A stretch of DNA of 64,000 bases from NCBI GenBank assembly GCA_002840275.1, contig PHAB01000006.1, positions 78,437 through 142,436 on the forward strand, in the 5' to 3' direction. Below, one piece after another: positions 34,509 through 41,541 of the stretch. The translations under genes and the position numbers were made by a program. The notes below the pieces were generated by a model. It saw only the letters and a list, made by a program, of their open reading frames with translations, did not search any database and had not been told where the DNA came from. Numbering within the stretch: position 1 is the stretch's first letter; every line of letters begins with the position of its first letter. Origin of the DNA: Firmicutes bacterium HGW-Firmicutes-14 (GTDB taxonomy: Bacteria; Bacillota; Thermincolia; Thermincolales; UBA2595).

Positions 34509-35111
34509 ATGTCTGCAACTGAAATTATCCGGAAACGGTATGACCGGACTGCCCGGTTCTATGACTGTATGGATTTTATGATCAGGGAGGAAACAAGAAA
34601 AAGGGTTATTGAAATGGCCCATGGCAGGGTGCTTGAAGTTGGGGTGGGAACAGGTAAAAATCTCAGGTTTTATCCTGCGGGCTGTGAGGTGACAGGCATA
34701 GATTTCAGCCCCGGTATGCTCAGGAGGGCAGAACAGCGTGCCCGGGAAATTTCAAATATAACTCTTATGGAAATGGATGTTCAGGATCTTAAGTTTCCGG
34801 ATAATTCGTTTGATACCATTGTGGCCACGTGTGTTTTCTGCTCTGTACCGGACCCGGTCAGGGGACTGGAGGAGCTTAGAAGGGTCTGTAAACCCGATGG
34901 GCAGCTTCTCTTCCTGGAGCATATCAGGAGCACCCGAAGGCTTTTGGGTCTGATGATGGATTTATTTAATCCCCTCACAGTCAGGATTATCGGATCCAAT
35001 ATAAACCGGAGGACCCTGGATAATATGAAGGCCGCCGGCCTGCACCTGAAAGCGGTGGATACAATAAGTATGGAGATATTGAAACTTGTTGCGGCCCAGC
35101 CAAACAAGTGA
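34509..35111 (+). CDS. Class I SAM-dependent methyltransferase
   Basis: 200-residue methyltransferase of the UbiE/Methyltransf_11 group. The SAM motif I is VLEVGVGTGKN, followed by the acidic end of strand 2 (GIDFSPGML), motif II (FDTIVATCVFC) and post-motif VCKPDGQLLFLEH. ATG 34509 follows GGGGG; the open frame before it is non-homologous. Such proteins near metal-resistance genes often act on small molecules or phospholipids; the substrate is unknown. A structured repeat follows the stop. Confidence 0.85.
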   Translation: MSATEIIRKRYDRTARFYDCMDFMIREETRKRVIEMAHGRVLEVGVGTGKNLRFYPAGCEVTGIDFSPGMLRRAEQRAREISNITLMEMDVQDLKFPDNSFDTIVATCVFCSVPDPVRGLEELRRVCKPDGQLLFLEHIRSTRRLLGLMMDLFNPLTVRIIGSNINRRTLDNMKAAGLHLKAVDTISMEILKLVAAQPNK

Positions 35112-35124
35112 GAAAGGTTAAAAA

Positions 35125-35321
35125 GGAGCCGGCTAAGGCCTGTTGACAAATGTTTAGCAGCAGGACCGGGCCGGTATGTTCCTAAGCGGGGCTAAAATCG
35201 TCCATCGGTCGGCGAACCGCATAGCGGGAGCCGTTCCCGATGGAGATTTCGCCCAGAGCGTGGAACATACCGGCCCGGTCCTTTGTCGAAATGTTTTTGT
35301 CAATAAGCCTTAGCCGGCTCC
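35125..35321. repeat. Palindromic repeat element, copy 2
   Basis: 197-bp element filling the gap between two convergent genes. Ends are GGAGCCGGCTAAGGCC-TGTTGACAAA and its inverse TTTTTGTCAATAAGCCTTAGCCGGCTCC; arms GGACCGGGCCGGTATGTTCC / GGAACATACCGGCCCGGTCC pair perfectly; the centre is a hairpin around CCGCATAGCGGGAG. The shared centre and TTGACAAA ends place it in one family with the elements at 33408 and 27111. It probably also works as a bidirectional terminator. Confidence 0.72.
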
Positions 35322-35765
35322 TTAGATGACTTTAATGGTCCCGGAGGACATTTTCATTTGGCAGGTAAACCTGAAAGTCCCTGTCTTGTCAGGAGTGAAG
35401 GTGAAGGTATCAGAACCGGTATCCAGGGCCACATTAACTCCAAAATCAGGTATCATGATGCCCCTGACACACCCTGCGTCAGCGGTGGAAGTAGTTCTCA
35501 CCATGACGGGCAGCCCTTTTTTGACCATAAAACTGTTTGGATTGTAGCCGGCTGTACTCAGGTTCATGATAACCACCTGTATACCGTCCTTTTCTTCCGC
35601 AAGAGGTCCGTCTGCCTGTGGGGCGGACGGAGACCCGGCAAGACCTGTAACTATCCAGATAAACAGGCCCACCAGGATAATCCCCATCACTATCAGAGGG
35701 GCAGAGTTATTCTTTCTGGGGACTTCGTGTTTACGGGGCAGCGCGCCCCGGTTTTTTTTGCCCAT
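35322..35765 (-). CDS. Membrane-anchored cupredoxin-like protein
   Basis: 147 residues: basic N-terminus, one helix (SAPLIVMGIILVGLFIWIVTG), then a cupredoxin-1-type beta sandwich. Potential copper ligands are Cys in AGCVRGIMIP and the C-terminal CQMKM. It is the last gene of the long Ccm operon, next to a DUF2318 protein. It could carry electrons or copper outside the membrane. It lacks the classic His ligands of plastocyanin, so the metal is uncertain. Confidence 0.8.
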   Translation of the reverse strand: MGKKNRGALPRKHEVPRKNNSAPLIVMGIILVGLFIWIVTGLAGSPSAPQADGPLAEEKDGIQVVIMNLSTAGYNPNSFMVKKGLPVMVRTTSTADAGCVRGIMIPDFGVNVALDTGSDTFTFTPDKTGTFRFTCQMKMSSGTIKVI

Positions 35766-35810
35766 GTGTTAATCCTCCTGTATTAAACCTCCTGCCTGCA
35801 CAGGCCGGCA

Positions 35811-36446
35811 TCAGCTTTCAAACTGTTCCATTTCATCGGTGAAATACCGTGGTTGCCAGTTGCTGAGACTTGATTCATCTATAACAATTTTGCCATTTTC
35901 CACAGAATATTTGAATTCCTCGGGGGCATAATTCACACAGCCGCCGAATTTGCCCATGAGGTCATCCAGGCGCCAGTGAGTACCACAGGCAACACATACC
36001 AAATCCTCGTTTTCTATATAAAACTTGGTCCCGTAGCACGGCTCACAAATGCTGGCTGCCAGGACAGCCCTGCCGGCCGGGGTGATAAGCGCAGTCAGCG
36101 GGAGGTATTCCAGGTTACCGTAATACTTTCTTTTCTCACCAGTATATTCGGTGTACAGAATCTTCTCCTCCAACAGCTTTTCCAGGGAGATATATGCCTT
36201 ACCGTCTTTTAACTCCAGCGGTATTTCAGTCATTTCTACCTTTTGCCCTTTATAGTTCTGGGTTTCACCAATATTAAAGTTTCCTCCCCTGGGATTTTCA
36301 TATGGCCTGCTCAGGTATGAAAACAGGGCTACCCCGGCAATAACCAGGAGTGTTACAACACCTAGGATTTTCCTGTTTCGTTTCTTTCTGGCTGTGTCTT
36401 GATCTTCCAGGAACCTGGCACGTTTTTCTTCTCTGGTTGTTTCCAT
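35811..36446 (-). CDS. DUF2318 domain membrane protein
   Basis: 212 residues, start at ATG 36446 after GAGGAGGT. One helix (KILGVVTLLVIAGVALFSYL) precedes an extracytoplasmic DUF2318 domain with the Cys pairs CEPC and CVAC and a later GGC (FGGCVNY), the pattern of this family, in which Fe-S or metal binding has been proposed. It has a conserved link to iron and copper membrane transport. Here it is in the cytochrome c maturation operon, suggesting a part in haem, iron or copper handling. Confidence 0.85.
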   Translation of the reverse strand: METTREEKRARFLEDQDTARKKRNRKILGVVTLLVIAGVALFSYLSRPYENPRGGNFNIGETQNYKGQKVEMTEIPLELKDGKAYISLEKLLEEKILYTEYTGEKRKYYGNLEYLPLTALITPAGRAVLAASICEPCYGTKFYIENEDLVCVACGTHWRLDDLMGKFGGCVNYAPEEFKYSVENGKIVIDESSLSNWQPRYFTDEMEQFES

Positions 36447-36472
36447 GAATATACCTCCTCGTTCCGGAGTCA

Positions 36473-37060
36473 TCAAAATGCTTCCATGATTTCCTCAAGG
36501 GCTTTTACCGGGTCGACCCCTTCTGCTGCGATCCAATATACTTTTGAACCTATCCAATAATAGTAGTTTTCCATGCCCATTCCTTTAACAGCTGCCACAT
36601 CGACACCGTTTTTCTCCATAGTCCGGCGGTCGGTAAAAGGCGGGCCCTGGGACTGCCCGGAAGGCTGCTGGGCTGCAATTATCTTCTGGTCCATAATATC
36701 AAAAAGCTGTTTTGCTTCATCTTCACTGCCGGATTCGGATATCCAGACGGTTACCTGGCCCCGGTCACCGGCATAATTGATGATATAACCCTGCTTTATT
36801 TGAATGTCAGTCCCATGAAGCTGACTTATCATGGCTATGGCTTGCGGCCCGGAATCCGCACCGGCCAGGGCAAGGCCGCTGACAGTAGCCGGGAACCGGG
36901 AAGTATCGGCAGTTTCACTGCCCGGCGAAACTGTACCTTGAGGGCTGCTGCCGGTTAAATTACCGTCTCCTGCGTAAAGGCCGAAAATCAGGATCCCGGC
37001 AGCCAGGAACGCGGCTAGCCCCAGGACGATACCGGCAATTTTTAATGTTTTGTCTGTCAA
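36473..37060 (-). CDS. Membrane-anchored hypothetical protein in the Ccm operon
   Basis: 195 residues with an N-terminal anchor (IAGIVLGLAAFLAAGILIFGLYA), a Gly/Ser/Thr linker and a mixed alpha/beta extracytoplasmic domain (GYIINYAGDRGQVTVWISES ... ENYYYWIGSKVYWIAAEG). No family recognised and no cysteines. The start is TTG 37060, eight nt after GGGAGG and overlapping the ccmD stop (TTGA). Translational coupling to ccmD suggests a role in haem export or apocytochrome handling. Confidence 0.65.
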   Translation of the reverse strand: MTDKTLKIAGIVLGLAAFLAAGILIFGLYAGDGNLTGSSPQGTVSPGSETADTSRFPATVSGLALAGADSGPQAIAMISQLHGTDIQIKQGYIINYAGDRGQVTVWISESGSEDEAKQLFDIMDQKIIAAQQPSGQSQGPPFTDRRTMEKNGVDVAAVKGMGMENYYYWIGSKVYWIAAEGVDPVKALEEIMEAF

Positions 37061-37194
37061 TTTTTGTTCCTCCCAACAGTTTTCTTCAGGAGGAATAATT
37101 CTTCCTGAAGTTGTTTTTCCCTGCGGCCCAGAATTAAGGTATAGGCAAATATCAGTATCCAGATGGCCAGGTAAGCAGCAAACAGGTAGCTCAT
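37057..37194 (-). CDS. ccmD: CcmD-like small membrane protein
   Basis: 45-residue protein: one helix (YLFAAYLAIWILIFAYTLIL) followed by a basic, coiled-coil-like tail (GRREKQLQEELFLLKK). This is the CcmD plan: N-terminal helix and charged cytoplasmic tail. It lies directly after ccmC, where ccmD is expected. CcmD helps release haem-loaded CcmE from the CcmABC complex. ATG 37194 is preceded by AAGGGGG. Confidence 0.82.
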   Translation of the reverse strand: MSYLFAAYLAIWILIFAYTLILGRREKQLQEELFLLKKTVGRNKN

Positions 37195-37240
37195 AAGGGG
37201 TTCCCCCTTTCCCAAGAGTAAGTTTCGATCAAAACCTGTC

Positions 37241-37948
37241 TCAACTGTTTTCTTCTGTTATCCTCTGTTTCAGCAGTTCAACCTGGGAACGTATCCTCTG
37301 GACAAAGATGCCTTTCTCCAATAGGTAGAAATAGAGGACCGTAAATGCTGCCAGGCTTGCCAACAGGGTCTGGACCATGGACGGGTCCATGGCAAAACCG
37401 CCGGAGCTGACAATGTTGGGGTGGATGGTCCGCCACCACCGGATGGACATCCAGACGATGGGCACATCAATAAACCCGATAATGCCGAATATTGCAGAGA
37501 ACCTGGCCTTCTTTTCCTCTTCATTGAAGGCTGACCGGATCATCAGGTAGGCTACATATATGAACCACAGGATAAGAGTGGTTGTCAGCCTGTGGTCCCA
37601 GGTCCACCACGCGTTCCAGGAGGCCCTGCCCCATATCGGGCCGGTGACCAGGACAATTGTTGTAAAAAGTACCCCTACCTCAGCGGAAACATGTGAAATA
37701 ATATCCCATTTCAGGTCTTTTGTCTTAAGGTAGGCGATACTGCATACCATGACGACAAAAAAGGCAAAGAATGCCAGCCAGGCTGATGATACATGAAAAT
37801 ATATTATCTTTGATACCGGCCCCTGGATTTTTTCATTGGGCACCCACATGAAAATGAGGTAGAGGGCCGCAGATACCGTCAGAAAAGCTGTCCAGGCCAG
37901 GATATTATGGTATTTCCATTTCCGGGGTGTTTCATAATCGTATTTCAT
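37241..37948 (-). CDS. ccmC: Haem handling protein CcmC
   Basis: Polytopic protein of the HMP family that presents haem to CcmE. The tryptophan-rich WWD segment (WNAWWTWDHRLTTTLILW) and flanking His residues (IYFHVSSAW, TIHPNIV) are intact. It has 235 residues with six predicted helices. ATG 37948 with AGGAGG 9 nt upstream is preferred over an upstream in-frame codon overlapping ccmB. Part of the ccmABCD block. Confidence 0.95.
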   Translation of the reverse strand: MKYDYETPRKWKYHNILAWTAFLTVSAALYLIFMWVPNEKIQGPVSKIIYFHVSSAWLAFFAFFVVMVCSIAYLKTKDLKWDIISHVSAEVGVLFTTIVLVTGPIWGRASWNAWWTWDHRLTTTLILWFIYVAYLMIRSAFNEEEKKARFSAIFGIIGFIDVPIVWMSIRWWRTIHPNIVSSGGFAMDPSMVQTLLASLAAFTVLYFYLLEKGIFVQRIRSQVELLKQRITEENS

Positions 37949-37968
37949 CACAAAAAACCTCCTAATCC

Positions 37969-38649
37969 TCAAACCTCCAGGATGTATTCGAAAAGAACAA
38001 GGGGGATTGCCAGGAAAATGGCGTCAAAGGCTGCCAGTATCTTTATCCATGAAATCCACTCCGCGGCCGGCGCCATTGCCAATACTGCCGCGGATGCCTG
38101 GACTGCTCCCAGGATTACCGGCACCATAATGGGAAAGAGGATGACGGGAAGAAGGATTTCACTGCTCCGGGCATTGGCTGAGAGGGCGGATAGAAATGTG
38201 CCCACAGCAATGAAACCAAGACTTCCCAGGAATATGACCAGTACCAGCGGCAGGACAGCCTTTAATGGAATCCGGTAATTAAAAAGGACGGCAAAGAGGG
38301 GGAGGGTTACTATCTCGACAATACTGATGTATATAAGGTTTGCTGTCATCTTGCCGAAATAAATGACACTCCGGTCAACCGGGCACAGGATAAGGCCGGT
38401 GATACAGTCATTGGTCTTTTCAGAGACAAAAGACCGGTTCAGGCCGAGGATTCCGGCAAAAAGGAAACAGACCCAGACCATGCCCGGGAATACCTGTCTG
38501 ACGATATCCTTTGTCGGGTCAAAAGCGAAGACAAAGACAATAATGGTAAGGACTGCAAATATCAGCATAGAACTCAAAAGTTCTTTTGTCCGGAATTCTG
38601 AGGCCAGGTCTTTCCAGATTATGGCCCTGATGCCGTTCAATGTGTTCAA
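37969..38649 (-). CDS. ccmB: ABC-type haem exporter permease CcmB
   Basis: 226-residue permease with six predicted helices and the early motif AIIWKDLASEFRTKE typical of CcmB. It partners CcmA and CcmC in the ATP-driven release of holo-CcmE. It starts at TTG 38649 with GGAG upstream, 2 nt from the ccmA stop. Confidence 0.93.
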   Translation of the reverse strand: MNTLNGIRAIIWKDLASEFRTKELLSSMLIFAVLTIIVFVFAFDPTKDIVRQVFPGMVWVCFLFAGILGLNRSFVSEKTNDCITGLILCPVDRSVIYFGKMTANLIYISIVEIVTLPLFAVLFNYRIPLKAVLPLVLVIFLGSLGFIAVGTFLSALSANARSSEILLPVILFPIMVPVILGAVQASAAVLAMAPAAEWISWIKILAAFDAIFLAIPLVLFEYILEV

Positions 38650-38650
38650 T

Positions 38651-39355
38651 CTATGCCGCTCCTTCCACTTTCCTCAGGTAGAGGTTTCTTAACTCATCCT
38701 TTTTCAGCTCCTGTTTTTGACCGTCATAAACTATCCTGCCTTTAACCACAAACAGGACCCGGTCACTCATTTCAAATCCTTCCTCAAAGTTATGGGTTAT
38801 AAGGAATACCGTTCTCCTGTCCAGGTTCAGGCGGCGCAGTACACTATTCAGTATCTGGATGGCATGAGGGTCCAGGCCGGTATAAGGTTCATCCAGGAAC
38901 AGTAAGGCTGGGTCATGAAGGATAGCCCTGGCAATGGCCAGTCTTTGCTGCATGCCCCGGGAAAATGTGCGGACCGGTTCATTAAGGGATATTTCCAAAC
39001 CTACTTCACTTAGGACATCAAATATCCTGTCCTTCAATTGAGGGACGCGGTACATCTGCCCATAGAAGGAAAGGTTTTCCCTGGCGGTAAGGTTATCATA
39101 GAGAAACGTCTGGTGGGAGATGACCCCGATTTGCTGCCTGATTACATCAGCGTTTTTCCGAATGTCCAGGCCATTGATGAGAATATTCCCGGAAGTAGGT
39201 TTGCTGATTAAAGCCAGGGTTTTAAGCAGGGTGCTCTTACCGGCCCCGTTCGGACCAAAAACAGTGACGAACCGGCCTTCCGGTATATGGAGGTCAATCC
39301 CGCGGAGTATTTGCTTGTGTCCTATGGTTTTAGTAAGTCCTTCGGCTTTTATCAA
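38651..39355 (-). CDS. ccmA: ABC-type haem exporter ATPase CcmA
   Basis: 234-residue ABC ATPase: Walker A GPNGAGKST, Q-loop in GVISHQTFLYDNL, signature FSRGMQQRLAIARAI (Ser-Arg-Gly replacing the usual LSGG), Walker B LLFLDEP and switch His in FLITHNF. It starts at TTG 39355. Powers the CcmABCD complex. Well conserved. Confidence 0.94.
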   Translation of the reverse strand: MIKAEGLTKTIGHKQILRGIDLHIPEGRFVTVFGPNGAGKSTLLKTLALISKPTSGNILINGLDIRKNADVIRQQIGVISHQTFLYDNLTARENLSFYGQMYRVPQLKDRIFDVLSEVGLEISLNEPVRTFSRGMQQRLAIARAILHDPALLFLDEPYTGLDPHAIQILNSVLRRLNLDRRTVFLITHNFEEGFEMSDRVLFVVKGRIVYDGQKQELKKDELRNLYLRKVEGAA

Positions 39356-39386
39356 TTAATACAACTCCAGTCTATAAAACTCCGGT

Positions 39387-40418
39387 CTAATAAGCTCCCG
39401 CTTCCTCCAGGTTTTCCAGTTCCTTTTTTTTTAATTTGATCCTGACAAGTTTGTCCATATACTGTTTTCTTAGATCACCGTATTCCTCAGGACCTATTTC
39501 TCCGCCTTCATTTTTTCTGTCCAGAGAATCAATTTTGTTGAGAAGCTTTTTCTGCCTGATTACCAGTTCATCCAACAGCCCCGCCAGGCGTTCCTCTTTT
39601 TCCTTCAGCCTTTGTTCGCGGTGTTTCCTCTTCAGGTAATAACCACCGGCGGCCACTGCGCCGAAGAACAGGATGATGATTACGGCAACCCACATATGGG
39701 GATCGGTGGCAGCCAGGGGGGAACTGTTCCACCTCTGCAGGTGGGAGATACTGTGAAAACCGGATTTTTCGGTGTAGCCCCGGCCAACCCTGTCAGGGGA
39801 CATGGTCAGGGTGAATTCCCGGTCCGGAAGGGCCTTTTCTATCAGGAATACCCGGTACTCCGTGCCCTCCAGGTTCTGTGTCCCATAATCGAGTATGCCC
39901 TGATCACCTTTAAGGTCGAGCTGCCCCTTGGGGGAGAGGACATACAGTATCTCTGTCGGGTAATTAACGGTTTTGGCAAAAACCAGTTCACTGCTGCCGA
40001 TAGGCATCTCATAGGAAAGTACCACCTGGGTGGTGCCTGGTACCAGGGGAGAAGTCAATACTACCCGGTCAGGACCGGCAACCACGGATTCTTTGGAATG
40101 GCTGCTGACCTGCAGGCTGGTATAGCCTCCCGGCAGGGAAACGGTGAATGCCGCCTTTTTGTCCCCGTCAACAGCCTCTTCTCCCTCAAAGGCCTTTTTC
40201 AGAGAATTATTAACAGTGAGGACTTCTCTTACTGTCACAGTATTGTTATCTGCTGATTCGAGGAGGATATGGTGAAGGTCCACACTGATGCCTTCACCCG
40301 CAGACTTGAGGGGCACTGCGGCGGAGTCCGGCTCGTAGGCCCCGGCTGATGAGGTACCTGATATGAACAGGGCCAGCGCCAGGAATATAATAAGGATTTT
40401 TCTGTTTGGCTTTATCAT
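39387..40418 (-). CDS. Exported membrane protein of the Ccm operon, unknown
   Basis: 343 residues: signal peptide (ILIIFLALALFISGTSSAGA), a beta-rich extracytoplasmic domain of ~200 residues, one helix (MWVAVIIILFFGAVAAGGYYL) and a charged coiled-coil tail containing GGEIGPEEYGDLRKQYM. The tail motif (G-x-I-x-x-E-x-Y-x-x-L) recurs in the CcmI-like neighbour and in the first gene of the operon. ATG 40418 follows GGGGTGA. Probably an apocytochrome or haem-lyase accessory; no named family recognised. Confidence 0.7.
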   Translation of the reverse strand: MIKPNRKILIIFLALALFISGTSSAGAYEPDSAAVPLKSAGEGISVDLHHILLESADNNTVTVREVLTVNNSLKKAFEGEEAVDGDKKAAFTVSLPGGYTSLQVSSHSKESVVAGPDRVVLTSPLVPGTTQVVLSYEMPIGSSELVFAKTVNYPTEILYVLSPKGQLDLKGDQGILDYGTQNLEGTEYRVFLIEKALPDREFTLTMSPDRVGRGYTEKSGFHSISHLQRWNSSPLAATDPHMWVAVIIILFFGAVAAGGYYLKRKHREQRLKEKEERLAGLLDELVIRQKKLLNKIDSLDRKNEGGEIGPEEYGDLRKQYMDKLVRIKLKKKELENLEEAGAY

Positions 40419-40432
40419 CTGTTTCACCCCGG

Positions 40433-40924
40433 TTAAGACTTTTCAGTGGCAGAGCGGCTTTGACGCAGTGCCTGCAGTTCGCGTTCTATCTCTTCTTCAA
40501 TATCTGCTTCTGCCGTTGTCAGCGCTGTGAGCGGCAGTGCTTCGGTTTCAAGTTCAGATTCATCCTCCCGGTGAAGAAGTTCCAGGGCCTTTTGTTTATA
40601 CTGTTCCTTCAGGACATGGTAGTCATCATCGGAAAGCTTTTTCATGGCATAATCAAATTCAATTTCATTTATTGTGGTAAATATGGCTTCCTTGATGTTT
40701 TCCAGGTCACCCTTCGGGGTATCTCCCTGTTTATCATCCCAGGTATCTCCCGGGTTTTCTTCCGGCAGGACCGGGTCTGATAACACCGAATCTGAGATGT
40801 CCGGGTCCGATAACATCGGATCCGGGAGCATCAAGTCATACCTACTGTCCCTGCGGACAAGGGGTAGAATCACCAGGTATGCAACTATAGCAAGGATTAT
40901 GAAAAGCGATATCCCTGTAAACAT
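40433..40924 (-). CDS. CcmI-like membrane protein
   Basis: 163 residues: one N-terminal helix (ISLFIILAIVAYLVILPLV), then an acidic stretch with an internal degenerate repeat (LSDPDISDSVLSDPVL, bases ~40785-40830) and a helical tail with EFDYAMKKLSDDDYHVLKEQY, resembling the cytoplasmic helix of CcmI/CycH N-terminal modules. The TPR half of classical CcmI is absent. Lies between ccmH and ccmA. It may help present apocytochrome to the CcmF/H lyase. Confidence 0.68.
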   Translation of the reverse strand: MFTGISLFIILAIVAYLVILPLVRRDSRYDLMLPDPMLSDPDISDSVLSDPVLPEENPGDTWDDKQGDTPKGDLENIKEAIFTTINEIEFDYAMKKLSDDDYHVLKEQYKQKALELLHREDESELETEALPLTALTTAEADIEEEIERELQALRQSRSATEKS

Positions 40925-40984
40925 TCCGCTGTCCCTCCTCTATACCTCAGGGTTATACCCCGGGTTTATGCCCCGGGCTGTTGC

Positions 40985-41536
40985 CTAGAGGTATTTTTTC
41001 AGTTCGTCTTCCAGCCTGTCTTCATATTCCGAATAGTCAACATGTTTTTTGACCGGTTTTTCTTCCTCATCCATCCGGGCCAGCCTGGCCTGGAAAACCC
41101 ACTTTTCAAGGACAAAGTAGACCAGGAGCCCCCCGGCGGTTATAGCAATGAACGGAGTTACCCAGGCTGTAATGTTAAAACCCTCAGCGGGAGGAGCAGC
41201 CAGGACTTTTATGCCGTAGATACTTACGAAATAACCCATTATTTCATCTTTTGACTGGCCTTTGGAGAGGCGGTCAATGATTATTTTGCGCATATATTCA
41301 GCTGTCTGGTTTTCACATGCCGAAAGGATCATTCCACACCCGTCCTGGCATATGAGGGATTCTTCAATTTCCTTCTGCAGGGTCTGGTCAACTTCAGCGG
41401 CCCATGCCGATGAAACCGGTAAGACCGGAGTGACGGCAAAGGCCAGGATGGATGCCAGGGCCATAATCATCAGAAATGCTGCAGTTTTTCTGACCTTTCC
41501 GGCTGGGAGGGTTGTTCCGGCGGGGGCTATTCTCAT
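40985..41536 (-). CDS. ccmH: CcmH-like apocytochrome thiol protein, CxxxC variant
   Basis: 183 residues with a signal anchor, the small CcmH/NrfF three-helix domain (LQKEIEESLICQDGC ... ENQTAEYMRKIIIDRLSKGQSKDEIMGYFVSIYG) and a C-terminal helix. Classical CcmH has LRCxxC; here the site reads LICQDGC, i.e. C-x3-C, with a third Cys in LSAC. CcmH reduces the CXXCH cysteines before haem attachment. ATG 41536 is chosen over TTG 41545, which is too close to GGGGG. Next to ccmF as usual. Confidence 0.88.
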   Translation of the reverse strand: MRIAPAGTTLPAGKVRKTAAFLMIMALASILAFAVTPVLPVSSAWAAEVDQTLQKEIEESLICQDGCGMILSACENQTAEYMRKIIIDRLSKGQSKDEIMGYFVSIYGIKVLAAPPAEGFNITAWVTPFIAITAGGLLVYFVLEKWVFQARLARMDEEEKPVKKHVDYSEYEDRLEDELKKYL

Positions 41537-41541
41537 AAAGA

